A stretch of DNA of 39,183 bases, taken from the NCBI GenBank assembly GCA_030749725.1, contig JASMJM010000062.1, forward strand, positions 1-39,183. Direction: 5' to 3'. The notes beneath the pieces are model-generated. The model was not told the origin of the DNA and did no database searches. It was given only the letters and a program-made list of their open reading frames with translations. Position 1 is the stretch's first letter. Every line of letters begins with the position of its first letter. Shown piece after piece: positions 6,225-14,845 of this stretch. The position numbers and the translations under genes were made by a program. Origin of the DNA: Pseudomonadales bacterium. GTDB taxonomy: Bacteria; Pseudomonadota; Gammaproteobacteria; Pseudomonadales; Azotimanducaceae.

Positions 6225-8093
6225 ATGTCAGACGTATTTTTCGACGACGACAACTACAGCGACGGCTTCGATGACGATTCCTTCAAGCAGGGAATGAAAC
6301 TGAACCTGTGGAAAAAGCTGCTGGGTTACACCCTGGTGTATCGAGTCGAAGTCATCATGCTGGCGACGTTCGCCATCACGACTGCCATCGCAGAAATCGC
6401 TTTCCCGCTGATTACGCGCGCAGTCATCGATGCCGTCGATGAATTCGGCACTGACGCTAACCTTTGGGGTTATGCAGGCGCATACTTCGGCTTCGTCCTG
6501 CTGATCTGTATCTCCGTTGGTGGATTTATCTGGTACGGCGGCAAGATCAGAACCCATGTCAGCCATGACATCCGAAGAAGTGGATTCGAGAATCTGCAAC
6601 GCCTGTCATTTTCTTACTACGATTTCAGACCGGTGGGCTGGTTGATGGCGAGAATGACGTCCGACTGCGAACGTCTCTCCAACATTTTAGCTTGGGGGCT
6701 GCTGGATCTGATCTGGGGCATCACCATGATGGCCGGCATTGCAGTGGCCATGTTGTATATGGATTTTCTACTGGCCATCGCGGTACTGTCTGTGCTGCCG
6801 ATTCTTGCCTGGGTCAGCATCACGTTTCAAAAGAGAATATTGAAAAGTGCACGCTCGGTCAGAAAGACCAACTCCCGTATCACTGGATCCTTTAACGAGA
6901 GCATTATGGGGGTGCAGACCAGCAAGGCATTTGTCAGAGAAGCGGAGAATCTGAACAACTTCAGTCAACTCAGCACGCGGATGTTTGATTCCTCTGTACT
7001 CAACGCAGTGCAGGCTGCCGTTTACCTTCCGATCGTGCTGACTCTGGGTGCGCTGGCCAGCGGATTGGCTCTGGTGTTGGGTGGCGTCGAAGTGATTGCA
7101 GGATTCGTCACGACCGGTACTTTGATCGCCTTTCTCACCTACACGCGTCACTTCTTCGAACCGATCGAAGAACTTGCCCACTGGTTCGCTGAAATGCAGA
7201 TGGCTCAGGCATCCGCAGAAAGGACCATCAGCCTGATTGAAGCGGAATCGGAGATCAAGGACTCTCCCCGAATTAACAAGGCTATGAAGGCGCACGAACC
7301 TGACCCATCCGGCCTGGTTGCCATCGATGGAATGAAGGATGTGATCGGTCTGATCGAGTTCGAAGACGTCAGCTTCAACTATACAGACGGACCGGCTGTG
7401 CTCAAGAATATCAACCTCACCATCCGGCAAGGCGAGAGTATCGCTGTTGTCGGTTCCACAGGTGGCGGCAAGACGACGCTGGTCAATCTGTTGTGCAGAT
7501 TCTATGAACCGACCTCCGGGAGAATTCTGTTGGATGGAGTCGATTACAGGGACAGGAGTCTGCATTGGCTGCAGTCGAACCTCGGCATCGTACTGCAATC
7601 TTCCCATGTCTTTGGCGGCACCATCGCGGACAACATTCGTTACGGGAAGCTCGATGCCAGTGACGAGGAGATCCGGCTGGCAGCTACGCGGGCCGGCGCC
7701 GACAGCTTCATTCGGTCCAAGGAAAACGGCTATGATCAGCAGGTTGGCGAGGGAGGCAATCAACTATCAGCGGGGCAGAAACAGCTCATCTCCTTTGCAC
7801 GCGCCATATTGGCTGATCCACAGATTCTGGTCATGGATGAAGCGACTTCGTCGGTCGACACGGTCACGGAACAGTACATTCAGCAAGGCATGCAGAAACT
7901 GCTGCAGGACCGGTTCAGCCTGGTCATCGCACATAGATTGTCCACGATTCGAAATGCCGATCGGATACTGGTCATCGAACAGGGGAACCATGCAGCGCTG
8001 CTGGGGCAGGAGGGGCGCTACTACTCACTCTATACGCGGCAGAGCATTCAAGACCTTAGTCGCCGTCAGCACGTCTGGCTGACAGCAAAGTAA
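6225..8093 (+). CDS. ABC exporter, catalytic half of a heterodimer (TMD-NBD fusion)
   Basis: A full-length 622-residue type IV ABC exporter half. An acidic N-terminal tail (FDDDNYSDGFDDD) is followed by six transmembrane helices (about 40-315) and the ATPase domain. Motifs are Walker A GSTGGGKTT at 410-418, signature LSAGQ at 514-518, Walker B with catalytic Glu539 (ILVMDEATSSVD) and AHRLST. Having the catalytic Glu, while the upstream half has Asp, it fits the active subunit of a heterodimeric drug, lipid or peptide exporter. A repeat element lies just upstream, so transcription from the native promoter is doubtful. The substrate is unknown. Export of a product of the neighbouring ligase operon is possible but only inferred from proximity. 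Confidence 0.92.
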   Translation: MSDVFFDDDNYSDGFDDDSFKQGMKLNLWKKLLGYTLVYRVEVIMLATFAITTAIAEIAFPLITRAVIDAVDEFGTDANLWGYAGAYFGFVLLICISVGGFIWYGGKIRTHVSHDIRRSGFENLQRLSFSYYDFRPVGWLMARMTSDCERLSNILAWGLLDLIWGITMMAGIAVAMLYMDFLLAIAVLSVLPILAWVSITFQKRILKSARSVRKTNSRITGSFNESIMGVQTSKAFVREAENLNNFSQLSTRMFDSSVLNAVQAAVYLPIVLTLGALASGLALVLGGVEVIAGFVTTGTLIAFLTYTRHFFEPIEELAHWFAEMQMAQASAERTISLIEAESEIKDSPRINKAMKAHEPDPSGLVAIDGMKDVIGLIEFEDVSFNYTDGPAVLKNINLTIRQGESIAVVGSTGGGKTTLVNLLCRFYEPTSGRILLDGVDYRDRSLHWLQSNLGIVLQSSHVFGGTIADNIRYGKLDASDEEIRLAATRAGADSFIRSKENGYDQQVGEGGNQLSAGQKQLISFARAILADPQILVMDEATSSVDTVTEQYIQQGMQKLLQDRFSLVIAHRLSTIRNADRILVIEQGNHAALLGQEGRYYSLYTRQSIQDLSRRQHVWLTAK

Positions 8094-8097
8094 GGTG

Positions 8098-8214
8098 ATG
8101 CTGAAATCGGCAGCCGATATTGCCCTCTATGAGGCGAAACGTGCCGGCAGGAACATGGATCGCAATGCCGGTTACCTGCAGCTGCACAGATCGGAAGGCA
8201 ACTCCCGGGGCTGA
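8098..8214 (+). pseudogene. Remnant of a GGDEF (diguanylate cyclase) domain C-terminus
   Basis: A 38-codon open frame begins MLKSAADIALYEAKRAGRN. The ADxALYxAKxxGRN block is the hallmark of the last helix of GGDEF domains. The rest of the domain, including the GGDEF loop, is absent: an in-frame stop lies upstream at 8080 inside the ABC gene. The scrap starts five bases after the ABC stop, which marks another recombination seam. Confidence 0.72.
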
Positions 8215-8238
8215 TCGCACAAATTCATCGGCCGCTTC

Positions 8239-8249
8239 TGGTATACAAT
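8239..8249 (+). promoter_or_regulatory. Candidate extended -10 promoter
   Basis: TGGTATACAAT contains a -10-like TACAAT hexamer, or TATACA two bases earlier, with an upstream TG. It lies 35 bases ahead of the oxidoreductase start at 8285. No convincing -35 hexamer is seen. Confidence 0.3.
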
Positions 8250-8284
8250 GATCTCCCTCCTTTCGCTAAACCGGGTGTCGGCAC

Positions 8285-9340
8285 GTGGCAGAGATCAAGT
8301 TCGGTATCATTGGCGCCGGCGCCATTTCCGCCAGCAGTTGTCGTGAAATCAGTTCACACCCCCACGCGCAGATCATAGCTGCCGCAGACGTCAACCGGCA
8401 GCGCCTGCGTCAGTTGCAGCAGACATTCAGCATACCCAACATCTACCCGACCGCAGAGGCGTTGCTGCAAAATACCGAGATCAACGCAGTCTACATAGCT
8501 GTTCCCAATGCCTATCACGCGCCAATCGCCCTACAGGCACTGGGCGTCGACAAACACGTTATCCTGGATAAACCATTTGCACTGAATCTTCAGCAGGCCA
8601 AAGAAGTAACTGACATGGCCCAGCAGCAGGACAGAGTATTTATGTTGGGGATGAATCAGCGCTTCGTGCCGGGCGCTCAGGCAATTAAGACTCTGGCCGA
8701 CGACGGTGATTTGGGAGAACTCTATCATGGCAAGGCTTTCTGGATGAGAAGAAGCGGTATTCCCAGATTGGGTACCTGGTTTGGCAGCAAGGAACTGGCC
8801 GGCGGCGGCTCCCTGCTCGACATAGGTGTGCACCTGCTCGACCTGGTCCTATATATCCTCGACAACTTCGAACCAGTGGCTGTCTCCGGCGCCACCCACA
8901 GCAAGTTCGGTTCTCGCGGTCTGGGTGAAGGGGGTTGGGGACTCTCCGATCGTGAGAATATCCCCTTTGACGTGGATGATTTCGCCACTGCTCTGATCAA
9001 GTTGAAAGGTGGTGTAACCGTTTCACTGGATGTTTCCTGGGCGCTGCATCAGAGAGACAGCAATGCGATGAACGTCAATCTGTTCGGCACCGAGGCGGGA
9101 GCTACGGTGTATCCAGCGGAAGTCTACGCCTATGGCGCAAACAAGGGAGAATATCAATTGCTGCAAAATCCAGCAGCTGCTTCGCAATACGAGCATAGCT
9201 CCCGTTTTTTTAACTTCATCAATACTATCCTTGGCGAGGAACAACTTTGTGTCACCATCGAACAGGCGTTGGCGGTACAGAGCATCATCGATGCTATCTA
9301 CCAATCCAGCCAATCCGGAAAGGAAGTCAGATTCGACTGA
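8285..9340 (+). CDS. Gfo/Idh/MocA family NAD(P)-dependent oxidoreductase
   Basis: A 351-residue oxidoreductase. The N-terminal Rossmann fold carries GIIGAGAIS and an ADVN motif after the second strand. The family's substrate lysine lies in LDKPFAL, and the C-terminal alpha/beta domain contains GGGSLLDIGVHLLDL with the conserved His. Family members oxidise or reduce hydroxyls of sugars, inositols and related polyols. It starts with GTG at 8285. It is followed 38 bases later by a sugar isomerase/epimerase on the same strand, so the two probably share a transcript and substrate. A second oxidoreductase/isomerase pair converges from the right. The exact substrate cannot be assigned. Confidence 0.9.
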   Translation: MAEIKFGIIGAGAISASSCREISSHPHAQIIAAADVNRQRLRQLQQTFSIPNIYPTAEALLQNTEINAVYIAVPNAYHAPIALQALGVDKHVILDKPFALNLQQAKEVTDMAQQQDRVFMLGMNQRFVPGAQAIKTLADDGDLGELYHGKAFWMRRSGIPRLGTWFGSKELAGGGSLLDIGVHLLDLVLYILDNFEPVAVSGATHSKFGSRGLGEGGWGLSDRENIPFDVDDFATALIKLKGGVTVSLDVSWALHQRDSNAMNVNLFGTEAGATVYPAEVYAYGANKGEYQLLQNPAAASQYEHSSRFFNFINTILGEEQLCVTIEQALAVQSIIDAIYQSSQSGKEVRFD

Positions 9341-9378
9341 CCTGCCGCCGACAATCTCATTACTAGAAGGGTATCGTG

Positions 9379-10134
9379 ATGTCTAAACCAATTTCCATAC
9401 AGCTCTACTCACTACGGGCGGAATCCAGCAAAGATTTTACCAGCGTCCTACAGAGCGTTGCCGAAATCGGTTACCGGGGAGTGGAGCCAGCCGGATTCTA
9501 TGGACTGTCCATTGTGGAATTTCGTAACATCGTCGAAGACCTGGGCATGCAGGTTTCATCCAGCCACGGCCCCTGGGCTACCCTCGCCAACACCAGCGAG
9601 GTGGTCGAAACGGCGGGCATTCTCGGTCTCTCCACCGCCGGCGGCGGCTTCGCCCCGGATGACTTCAAAGACCTTTCTGCAATAAAGAGAACGGCCGACA
9701 CGGTAAATGAAATGGTTGAGATTCTATCCCGGGCCGGTCTAACTCTGTTTCTCCACAACCACTGGTGGGAGTTCTGTGAAGTCCAAGGCAAGCTTGCCTA
9801 CGACCACTTTGCTGAGCTCTGCCCCGACGTTCAGTTCGAAATAGATACCTACTGGGCAGCAAATTTCGGTGCCAACGATCCGGTTGAACAGGTCGCCAAA
9901 TTCCGCCACCGAACTCCCCTGCTGCACATCAAGGACGGTTCGCTGCAACAGGGCAAAGCGATGGTGGCTGTGGGACAGGGAAAAATGGACATCCCAGCAA
10001 TTATCGACGCGGCCGATCCGGATCTGCTGCGTTGGTTGATCGTTGAGCTGGATGCCTGTGACACGGACATGCTCACTGCGGTCGCCGACAGCTATCGATA
10101 TCTGACTGAAAACGGATTGGCTGAGGGGAAGTAG
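9379..10134 (+). CDS. Sugar phosphate isomerase/epimerase family (TIM barrel)
   Basis: A 251-residue AP-endonuclease-2-type TIM barrel, related to IolE and hydroxypyruvate isomerases. Landmarks are ISIQLYSLR at the first strand, LHNHWWEF, FEIDTYWAA and LLHIKDG, which carry the metal-binding His, Glu and Asp residues. I chose the ATG at 9379 over the GTG at 9376 because GAAGG at 9366-9370 gives an eight-base spacing. It lies directly downstream of the Gfo/Idh/MocA gene and its stop abuts the stop of the convergent gene at 10135. It is likely to act on the keto product of the neighbouring dehydrogenase. That is inference from context. Confidence 0.87.
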   Translation: MSKPISIQLYSLRAESSKDFTSVLQSVAEIGYRGVEPAGFYGLSIVEFRNIVEDLGMQVSSSHGPWATLANTSEVVETAGILGLSTAGGGFAPDDFKDLSAIKRTADTVNEMVEILSRAGLTLFLHNHWWEFCEVQGKLAYDHFAELCPDVQFEIDTYWAANFGANDPVEQVAKFRHRTPLLHIKDGSLQQGKAMVAVGQGKMDIPAIIDAADPDLLRWLIVELDACDTDMLTAVADSYRYLTENGLAEGK

Positions 10135-11190
10135 TTAGTCCAACCCAAGCAACCGCATATTCAGATTCTCATCCGTATCGGCTGACGCGAAGTCATCAAA
10201 TGCGCCGGTAGTTACCTCGATAATATACTCGGCAATGAATTGCGCCCCCTCTATGGCACCCACCGCACTGTCTTTGAGACAACACTCCCACTCCAGCACG
10301 GCCCAACCATCGAAATCGTTGTGCGCCAGCTTGCTGAATATTGAATTGAAGTCGACCTGGCCATCCCCCAGTGATCTGAAGCGACCCGGGCGATCCACCC
10401 AGTTCTGATAGCCGCCGTAGACACCGGATCGGCCGGTAGGATTGAATTCGGCATCCTTGACGTGAAACATCTTGATGCGCTCATGGTAGATGTCGATGTA
10501 GGAGAGATAGTCCAGTTGTTGGAGAACGAAGTGGCTGGGATCGTACAACAGATTTGCCCTGGGGTGGTTGTTCACTTCCGCCAGGAATCTCTCATAGGTG
10601 ACTCCGTCGTGAAGATCTTCACCCGGGTGAATTTCATAGCAGAGATCGACCCCCGCCTCTTCAAAAGCATCGAGGATCGGCGTCCAGCGCTTAGCCAACT
10701 CGCGAAATCCCAATTCAACCAGTCCGTCGGGGCGTTGCGGCCAGGGATAGAACGTGTGCCACAGCAGTGCACCGGAAAACGTAGCATGCGCTTTCAGGCC
10801 CAGATTGGCACTTGCTTTAGCGGCCTTGATCAACTGTCCCGTCGCCCACTCGGTACGCGCCGATGGATTGCCTTTCACTTCAGGTGGCGCAAAACCATCG
10901 AACAGTTCGTTGAAAGACGGATTCACCGCAACCAATTGGCCTTCCAGATGGCTGGCCAGCTCGGTTACCTGGATGCCCATTTCTTCCATCTCGCCGTTTA
11001 TCGCGTCGCAGTAATCCTTGCTCTCCGCAGCCAGATCGATATCCAGAAATCTGGCATCACCGATCGGCAATTGGATACCTCTATAGCCCAGGCCGGCCGC
11101 CCACTCGGAGATGTTCTCCAGATGATTGAACGGTTCTTCATCGCTGATAAACTGTTGCAGAAAAATAGCGGGGCCTTTGATTGTCTTCAT
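10135..11190 (-). CDS. Sugar phosphate isomerase/epimerase family (TIM barrel)
   Basis: A 351-residue TIM-barrel protein of the same superfamily as the gene at 9379 but longer and not closely alike. Metal-site segments include CYEIHPGEDLHDG, LLYDPSHFVLQQLDY, MFHVKDAEF and VLEWECCLKD. The ATG at 11190 is preceded by GAGGA about eight bases away. It is transcribed after the oxidoreductase at 11284-12444 with a gap of 93 bases, forming a second dehydrogenase/isomerase pair convergent with the first. It is probably cytoplasmic, as no signal peptide is visible. Confidence 0.88.
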   Translation of the reverse strand: MKTIKGPAIFLQQFISDEEPFNHLENISEWAAGLGYRGIQLPIGDARFLDIDLAAESKDYCDAINGEMEEMGIQVTELASHLEGQLVAVNPSFNELFDGFAPPEVKGNPSARTEWATGQLIKAAKASANLGLKAHATFSGALLWHTFYPWPQRPDGLVELGFRELAKRWTPILDAFEEAGVDLCYEIHPGEDLHDGVTYERFLAEVNNHPRANLLYDPSHFVLQQLDYLSYIDIYHERIKMFHVKDAEFNPTGRSGVYGGYQNWVDRPGRFRSLGDGQVDFNSIFSKLAHNDFDGWAVLEWECCLKDSAVGAIEGAQFIAEYIIEVTTGAFDDFASADTDENLNMRLLGLD

Positions 11191-11283
11191 CTATTCAATC
11201 CTCAGTTATGCGCTAAACACTCGTTTCAACTCTCAAGTATGCAGATACATTTCTCCATGGGGATCATTCATTTAGCCATCGTT

Positions 11284-12444
11284 TCAAGCCTCAACAATCC
11301 TGGTCCACTTTTCCGTACTCTCGGCGCTTTCGATGAGGGCCTCTAGAAACGCCATCCCTCGGACACCGTCGTCGATGGTGGGGAAATCCAGATCATCGGG
11401 ATCCGGCTCTCTACCCTCAAGTCGTGCCTGCAGCACCCCCGCGAAGTTTCGGTACAGGTTGCCGAATGCTTCCAGATAACCCTCCGGGTGCCCTCCCGGT
11501 GTTCGACTGTTATACACGCTCACCGGTGCGAGATCATTGTTGGCGCCGGCGCGAATCACCTGTTCGGGTCGATCCAGCCAATTCAGTACCAGCCTATTCG
11601 GCTCCTGCTGCTGCCAGCTCACGGCACCTTGCTCACCGTAGACGCGAATATTCAGGTTGTTTTCCTCTCCTACGGATATCTGACTGGCGAAGAGAATGCC
11701 GCGGGCACCATTATCCAGCCTGAGCAGCACATTGCCATCATCCTCGAGCCGCCTCCCCTCTACAAAGGTGGTCAGCTCCGCACTCAGTTCGATTATTCTG
11801 AGCCCGGTCATGTATTCCAACAGATTTTCCGCATGGGTCCCTATGTCACCCATGCAACCACAGGCGCCGGACTGGGCTGGATCGGTCCGCCAGGCGGCCT
11901 GTTTGTTATCTTCATCCTCGAGTTTGGTGCTGAGCCAACCCTGTGAATACTCAACGACGACCTTTCTGACCTTGCCGATCCGACCCTCGCGAATGATTTT
12001 CCTGGCCTCCTTGACCAGGGGATAACCCGTGTAGTTGTGGGTCAATCCATACAGCAGTCCTGTCTCAGTGACGATTGTCTGCAGTGCTCTCGCCTCCTGC
12101 AGATTCAGGGTGGCAGGTTTATCCGACATGACGTGAAAACCGGCCCGCAGGGCCTTGCTGGCGATATCAAAGTGAGAATTGTTGGGCGTCACGATGGCGA
12201 CAAAATCCATCGATTCACTATCAGAGAGTGCCGCTTCCTGGATGAACATCTCTTCGTAGTTCGCGTAGACTCGAGCCGCAGGGAGAAAGAGATCGGCCCC
12301 AGAAGCCTTGGACTTCTCCGCAGTACTGCTGAAGGCTCCGCAGACCAGATCGATCTGACCATCCAACGCAGCCGCAGTACGATGCACCGCTCCGATAAAC
12401 GCATCCCGACCGCCGCCAACCATTCCCATACGGATCTTTCTCAT
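11284..12444 (-). CDS. Gfo/Idh/MocA family NAD(P)-dependent oxidoreductase
   Basis: A 386-residue oxidoreductase. The nucleotide-binding motif is GMVGGGRDAFIG, the conserved lysine lies in SDKPATLNL, and the C-terminal domain has MGDIGTHAENLLEYMTG. The long insertion near WRTDPAQSGACGCMGDIG is common in sugar dehydrogenases of this family. ATG at 12444 has AGGGAA upstream. It heads a two-gene minus-strand unit with the isomerase at 10135 and is divergent from the gamma-glutamyltransferase-like gene at 12584. Substrate unknown. Presence of two such pairs suggests an oxidise/epimerise/reduce route for a sugar or polyol. Confidence 0.9.
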   Translation of the reverse strand: MRKIRMGMVGGGRDAFIGAVHRTAAALDGQIDLVCGAFSSTAEKSKASGADLFLPAARVYANYEEMFIQEAALSDSESMDFVAIVTPNNSHFDIASKALRAGFHVMSDKPATLNLQEARALQTIVTETGLLYGLTHNYTGYPLVKEARKIIREGRIGKVRKVVVEYSQGWLSTKLEDEDNKQAAWRTDPAQSGACGCMGDIGTHAENLLEYMTGLRIIELSAELTTFVEGRRLEDDGNVLLRLDNGARGILFASQISVGEENNLNIRVYGEQGAVSWQQQEPNRLVLNWLDRPEQVIRAGANNDLAPVSVYNSRTPGGHPEGYLEAFGNLYRNFAGVLQARLEGREPDPDDLDFPTIDDGVRGMAFLEALIESAESTEKWTRIVEA

Positions 12445-12475
12445 CTCGCTTTCCCTGGCACGCTTGAAGAATTAC

Positions 12476-12481
12476 ATTATA
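12476..12481 (-). promoter_or_regulatory. Candidate -10 hexamer for the minus-strand oxidoreductase
   Basis: The minus strand reads TATAAT, 31 bases upstream of the start at 12444, in the 139-base divergent region between two genes. No good -35 hexamer sits 16-18 bases further upstream. Confidence 0.3.
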
Positions 12482-12583
12482 AACATGCAAACAACTCCCG
12501 TGCGAGGATCCGAGGACACGGTTGCGGGGCAAATGAGGCTTTGGTTATGCTATGGTTGAGGGGAATCAAGATCGGGAACTTAC

Positions 12584-14167
12584 ATGAATCACCAGTGGGA
12601 CTTTCCCTATGCATCTAACAGGGCTCCACTGTTCGCCCGCAATATAGTCGCCACATCGCAGCCACTGGCTGCCCAGGCCGGACTGCAGATGCTGCAACGC
12701 GGCGGCAATGCGGTGGATGCCGCGCTGGCAACGGCGATTACCTTGACTGTGGTGGAACCAGCCATGAACGGTCTGGGTAGCGACGCATTCGCCATCGTCT
12801 GGGACGGCAGTGAACTGCACGGCCTGAACGCATCCGGCAGGTCGCCCGCTGCCTGGACGCCTGAGCGATTCGCTTCGAGCGTAAAGATGCCGCTGCTGGG
12901 ATGGGACTCGGTGACGGTCCCGGGTGCTGTCAGCGGCTGGGTGGCTCTTTCCGACAGATTTGGGAACCTTCCGTTTGCAGATCTCTTCGCCGCTGCCATC
13001 GGTTATGCTCAGACGGGATTCCAGGTGGGCCATAAGACCGCTGCCGTATGGCAACAGTCAAAGACGGTATATGCAGCGTTCCCCGCATTCATGCAGACGT
13101 TTATGCCCAATGGTCGGGCGCCGCAGACCGGCGAACTGGTCAGACTGCCCCACCATGCCGGCACGCTGGCAAAGATAGCGGCAAGCAAAGGTGAAGATTT
13201 CTATCGCGGGGAACTTGCTGAAGAGATTATCCGGGACTGCGAACGCCATGGCGGCGCCATGGCCTTGGACGATCTGGCAGAGCATAGGGCGCAATGGGTT
13301 ACCACGATCTCGCAAGAGTACAGGGGCGTCACGCTGCATGAAATCCCGCCCAACGGGCAGGGGTTGCTGGCATTAATAGCGCTCGGAATCCTGGCATGGC
13401 GGGATATCGGCCAATATCCACTCGACTCCGCCGACAGCATCCACCTGCAGATCGAGGCGATTCGTCTGGCTTACGCTGATATAGAGCGCCATCTTGCCGA
13501 TCCCGACTATATGACCCGGTCGGTGCAGGATCTTCTCGATCGTGAATATCTGAAGGAGAGGTCGAAACAGATCCGCATGAGAAGGGCATCTCCGGCGCTG
13601 TCGAAGGTCCCCGCCAGTCCGGACACGGTCTACCTTACTACCGCTGACCAAAGTGGCATGATGGTCTCCTTCATCCAATCCAACTACGTCGGCTTCGGTT
13701 CAGGAGTCGTCGTGCCCGATACAGGTATCAGCCTGCAGAATCGCGGCTATGGCTTCACCCTGGAAGAGGGACATCCCAACCAGGTTGGCGGTGGCAAACG
13801 TCCCTACCACACCATCATTCCCGGATTTGTAACCCGCAACGATCAGGCACTGATGAGCTTCGGCGTGATGGGAGGACATATGCAGGCACAGGGACATGTG
13901 CAGATGATGGTGCGCATATTCGATTACGGGCAGAACCCTCAGACTGCATCGGATGCACCCAGATGGCACCTTTATGAAGATGGTAGAGTGGGCGTCGAAT
14001 CCGGTTTCGATGCAAAGGTGGCGGCCAAGTTGGCAAGACGTGGTCACGAGATTATCTACGACAACGAGGCACGTGTCTTTGGTGGTGCCCAGTTGATCAG
14101 TAGACTTGAAGATGGCTACTGTGGTGCTTCCGACCATCGCAAGGAGGGGCAGGCGGTTGGATACTGA
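12584..14167 (+). CDS. Gamma-glutamyltransferase family Ntn hydrolase
   Basis: A 527-residue member of the gamma-glutamyltranspeptidase/acylase family. These enzymes self-cleave and use the newly exposed Thr as nucleophile. The predicted cleavage site is before Thr348 in DTVYLTTAD. Other landmarks are QMLQRGGNAVDAALA near the N-terminus, GWDSVTVPGAVSGW, GSGVVVPDTGISLQNRG and KRPYHTIIPG. No signal peptide is visible, unlike classic periplasmic GGT, so a cytoplasmic acylase or amidohydrolase role is possible. It stands alone on the plus strand, divergent from the sugar module. A glutamine-synthetase-like gene 5 kb away could be the gamma-glutamylating counterpart, but that link is speculative. 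Confidence 0.9.
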   Translation: MNHQWDFPYASNRAPLFARNIVATSQPLAAQAGLQMLQRGGNAVDAALATAITLTVVEPAMNGLGSDAFAIVWDGSELHGLNASGRSPAAWTPERFASSVKMPLLGWDSVTVPGAVSGWVALSDRFGNLPFADLFAAAIGYAQTGFQVGHKTAAVWQQSKTVYAAFPAFMQTFMPNGRAPQTGELVRLPHHAGTLAKIAASKGEDFYRGELAEEIIRDCERHGGAMALDDLAEHRAQWVTTISQEYRGVTLHEIPPNGQGLLALIALGILAWRDIGQYPLDSADSIHLQIEAIRLAYADIERHLADPDYMTRSVQDLLDREYLKERSKQIRMRRASPALSKVPASPDTVYLTTADQSGMMVSFIQSNYVGFGSGVVVPDTGISLQNRGYGFTLEEGHPNQVGGGKRPYHTIIPGFVTRNDQALMSFGVMGGHMQAQGHVQMMVRIFDYGQNPQTASDAPRWHLYEDGRVGVESGFDAKVAAKLARRGHEIIYDNEARVFGGAQLISRLEDGYCGASDHRKEGQAVGY

Positions 14168-14208
14168 AGAGCATAACGGCCACAGTCTGATTGGCCTCGC
14201 CATTGTGT

Positions 14209-14607
14209 TCACTTCTCCCAATCTTCCGACCGTAAACCGGTGATTCGTGAAAACTCTGCAATGTTATGTGTAACTAACACCGCATCATTGGCACGGGCAA
14301 TGGCTGCGATTAGCAAATCGTTTGGCCCTATCGGTTTTCCCTGGGCCGCAAGATCTGCCCTAATTAAGCCAGCTTCTTCTGCGGCGCGGTCATCAAAGGC
14401 AAGGCTAGCTAAAGGGGCAAAGAACTGAGTCAGTAGTTGTAGGTTTGATTCGACATTTTGACTGTGACGAGCCCCATAGAGTAACTCAGCCTTTACAATG
14501 CTGCAGAGCACGAGTTCGTTAGGCTGGTGATGTTGAAACTTCTGGATAATGTTGGATTGAGATTGATTCAAAAGACGGATGCAGACGTTGGTATCCAGAA
14601 GAAACAT
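14209..14607 (-). CDS. vapC: VapC-type PIN-domain toxin ribonuclease
   Basis: A 132-residue PIN-domain protein. Acidic catalytic residues are visible in FLLDTNVCI (first Asp), VKAELLYGA (Glu) and IGPNDLLIAAIA (Asp), and THNIAEFSRI is the usual C-terminal motif. Such toxins cleave RNA, often initiator tRNA. An in-frame GTG at 14610 gives one extra residue, but ATG at 14607 is more likely. It follows its antitoxin gene with two bases between stop and start. Confidence 0.9.
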   Translation of the reverse strand: MFLLDTNVCIRLLNQSQSNIIQKFQHHQPNELVLCSIVKAELLYGARHSQNVESNLQLLTQFFAPLASLAFDDRAAEEAGLIRADLAAQGKPIGPNDLLIAAIARANDAVLVTHNIAEFSRITGLRSEDWEK

Positions 14608-14609
14608 CA

Positions 14610-14834
14610 CTATTCAAACGTTTCTCGTGCTTCGTAATCGCCTACTGTTGAACGCTCGAGCGGTCCCCCCTTCCAGCTACCAAACAACTCAAAATAGCCT
14701 TCAGGCCATTGATTCCTAACCTCCCGCTCAACAAGGGCGGCAAGATATTTGGAAACAGACAAATGAGCTTGCTCTGCCTTCTTTTGAAACCGTTTTGCGA
14801 GTTCGTCGTTGACATAGCAATGCAGTTGAGACAC
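14610..14834 (-). CDS. VapB-type antitoxin (ribbon-helix-helix)
   Basis: A 74-residue protein. The N-terminal half (LHCYVNDELAKRF, then LSVSKYLAALVEREV) fits a ribbon-helix-helix DNA-binding fold, and the acidic C-terminal tail (GDYEARETFE) would bind the toxin. The GTG start at 14834 is preceded by GAGGA at good spacing. It is immediately upstream of the PIN toxin, the normal antitoxin-first order. It probably represses its own promoter through the palindrome at 14846-14857. Confidence 0.85.
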   Translation of the reverse strand: MSQLHCYVNDELAKRFQKKAEQAHLSVSKYLAALVEREVRNQWPEGYFELFGSWKGGPLERSTVGDYEARETFE

Positions 14835-14845
14835 GGTGAATTCCT

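Noticed and set aside
6768-7763. 331-codon open frame antisense to the ABC exporter
   Set aside because: It lies wholly inside the strongly supported ABC gene on the other strand and shows no motif; it is a shadow of that gene's codon bias.
10462-11346. 294-codon plus-strand frame
   Set aside because: It is antisense to the TIM-barrel isomerase at 10135-11190 and has no recognisable domain.
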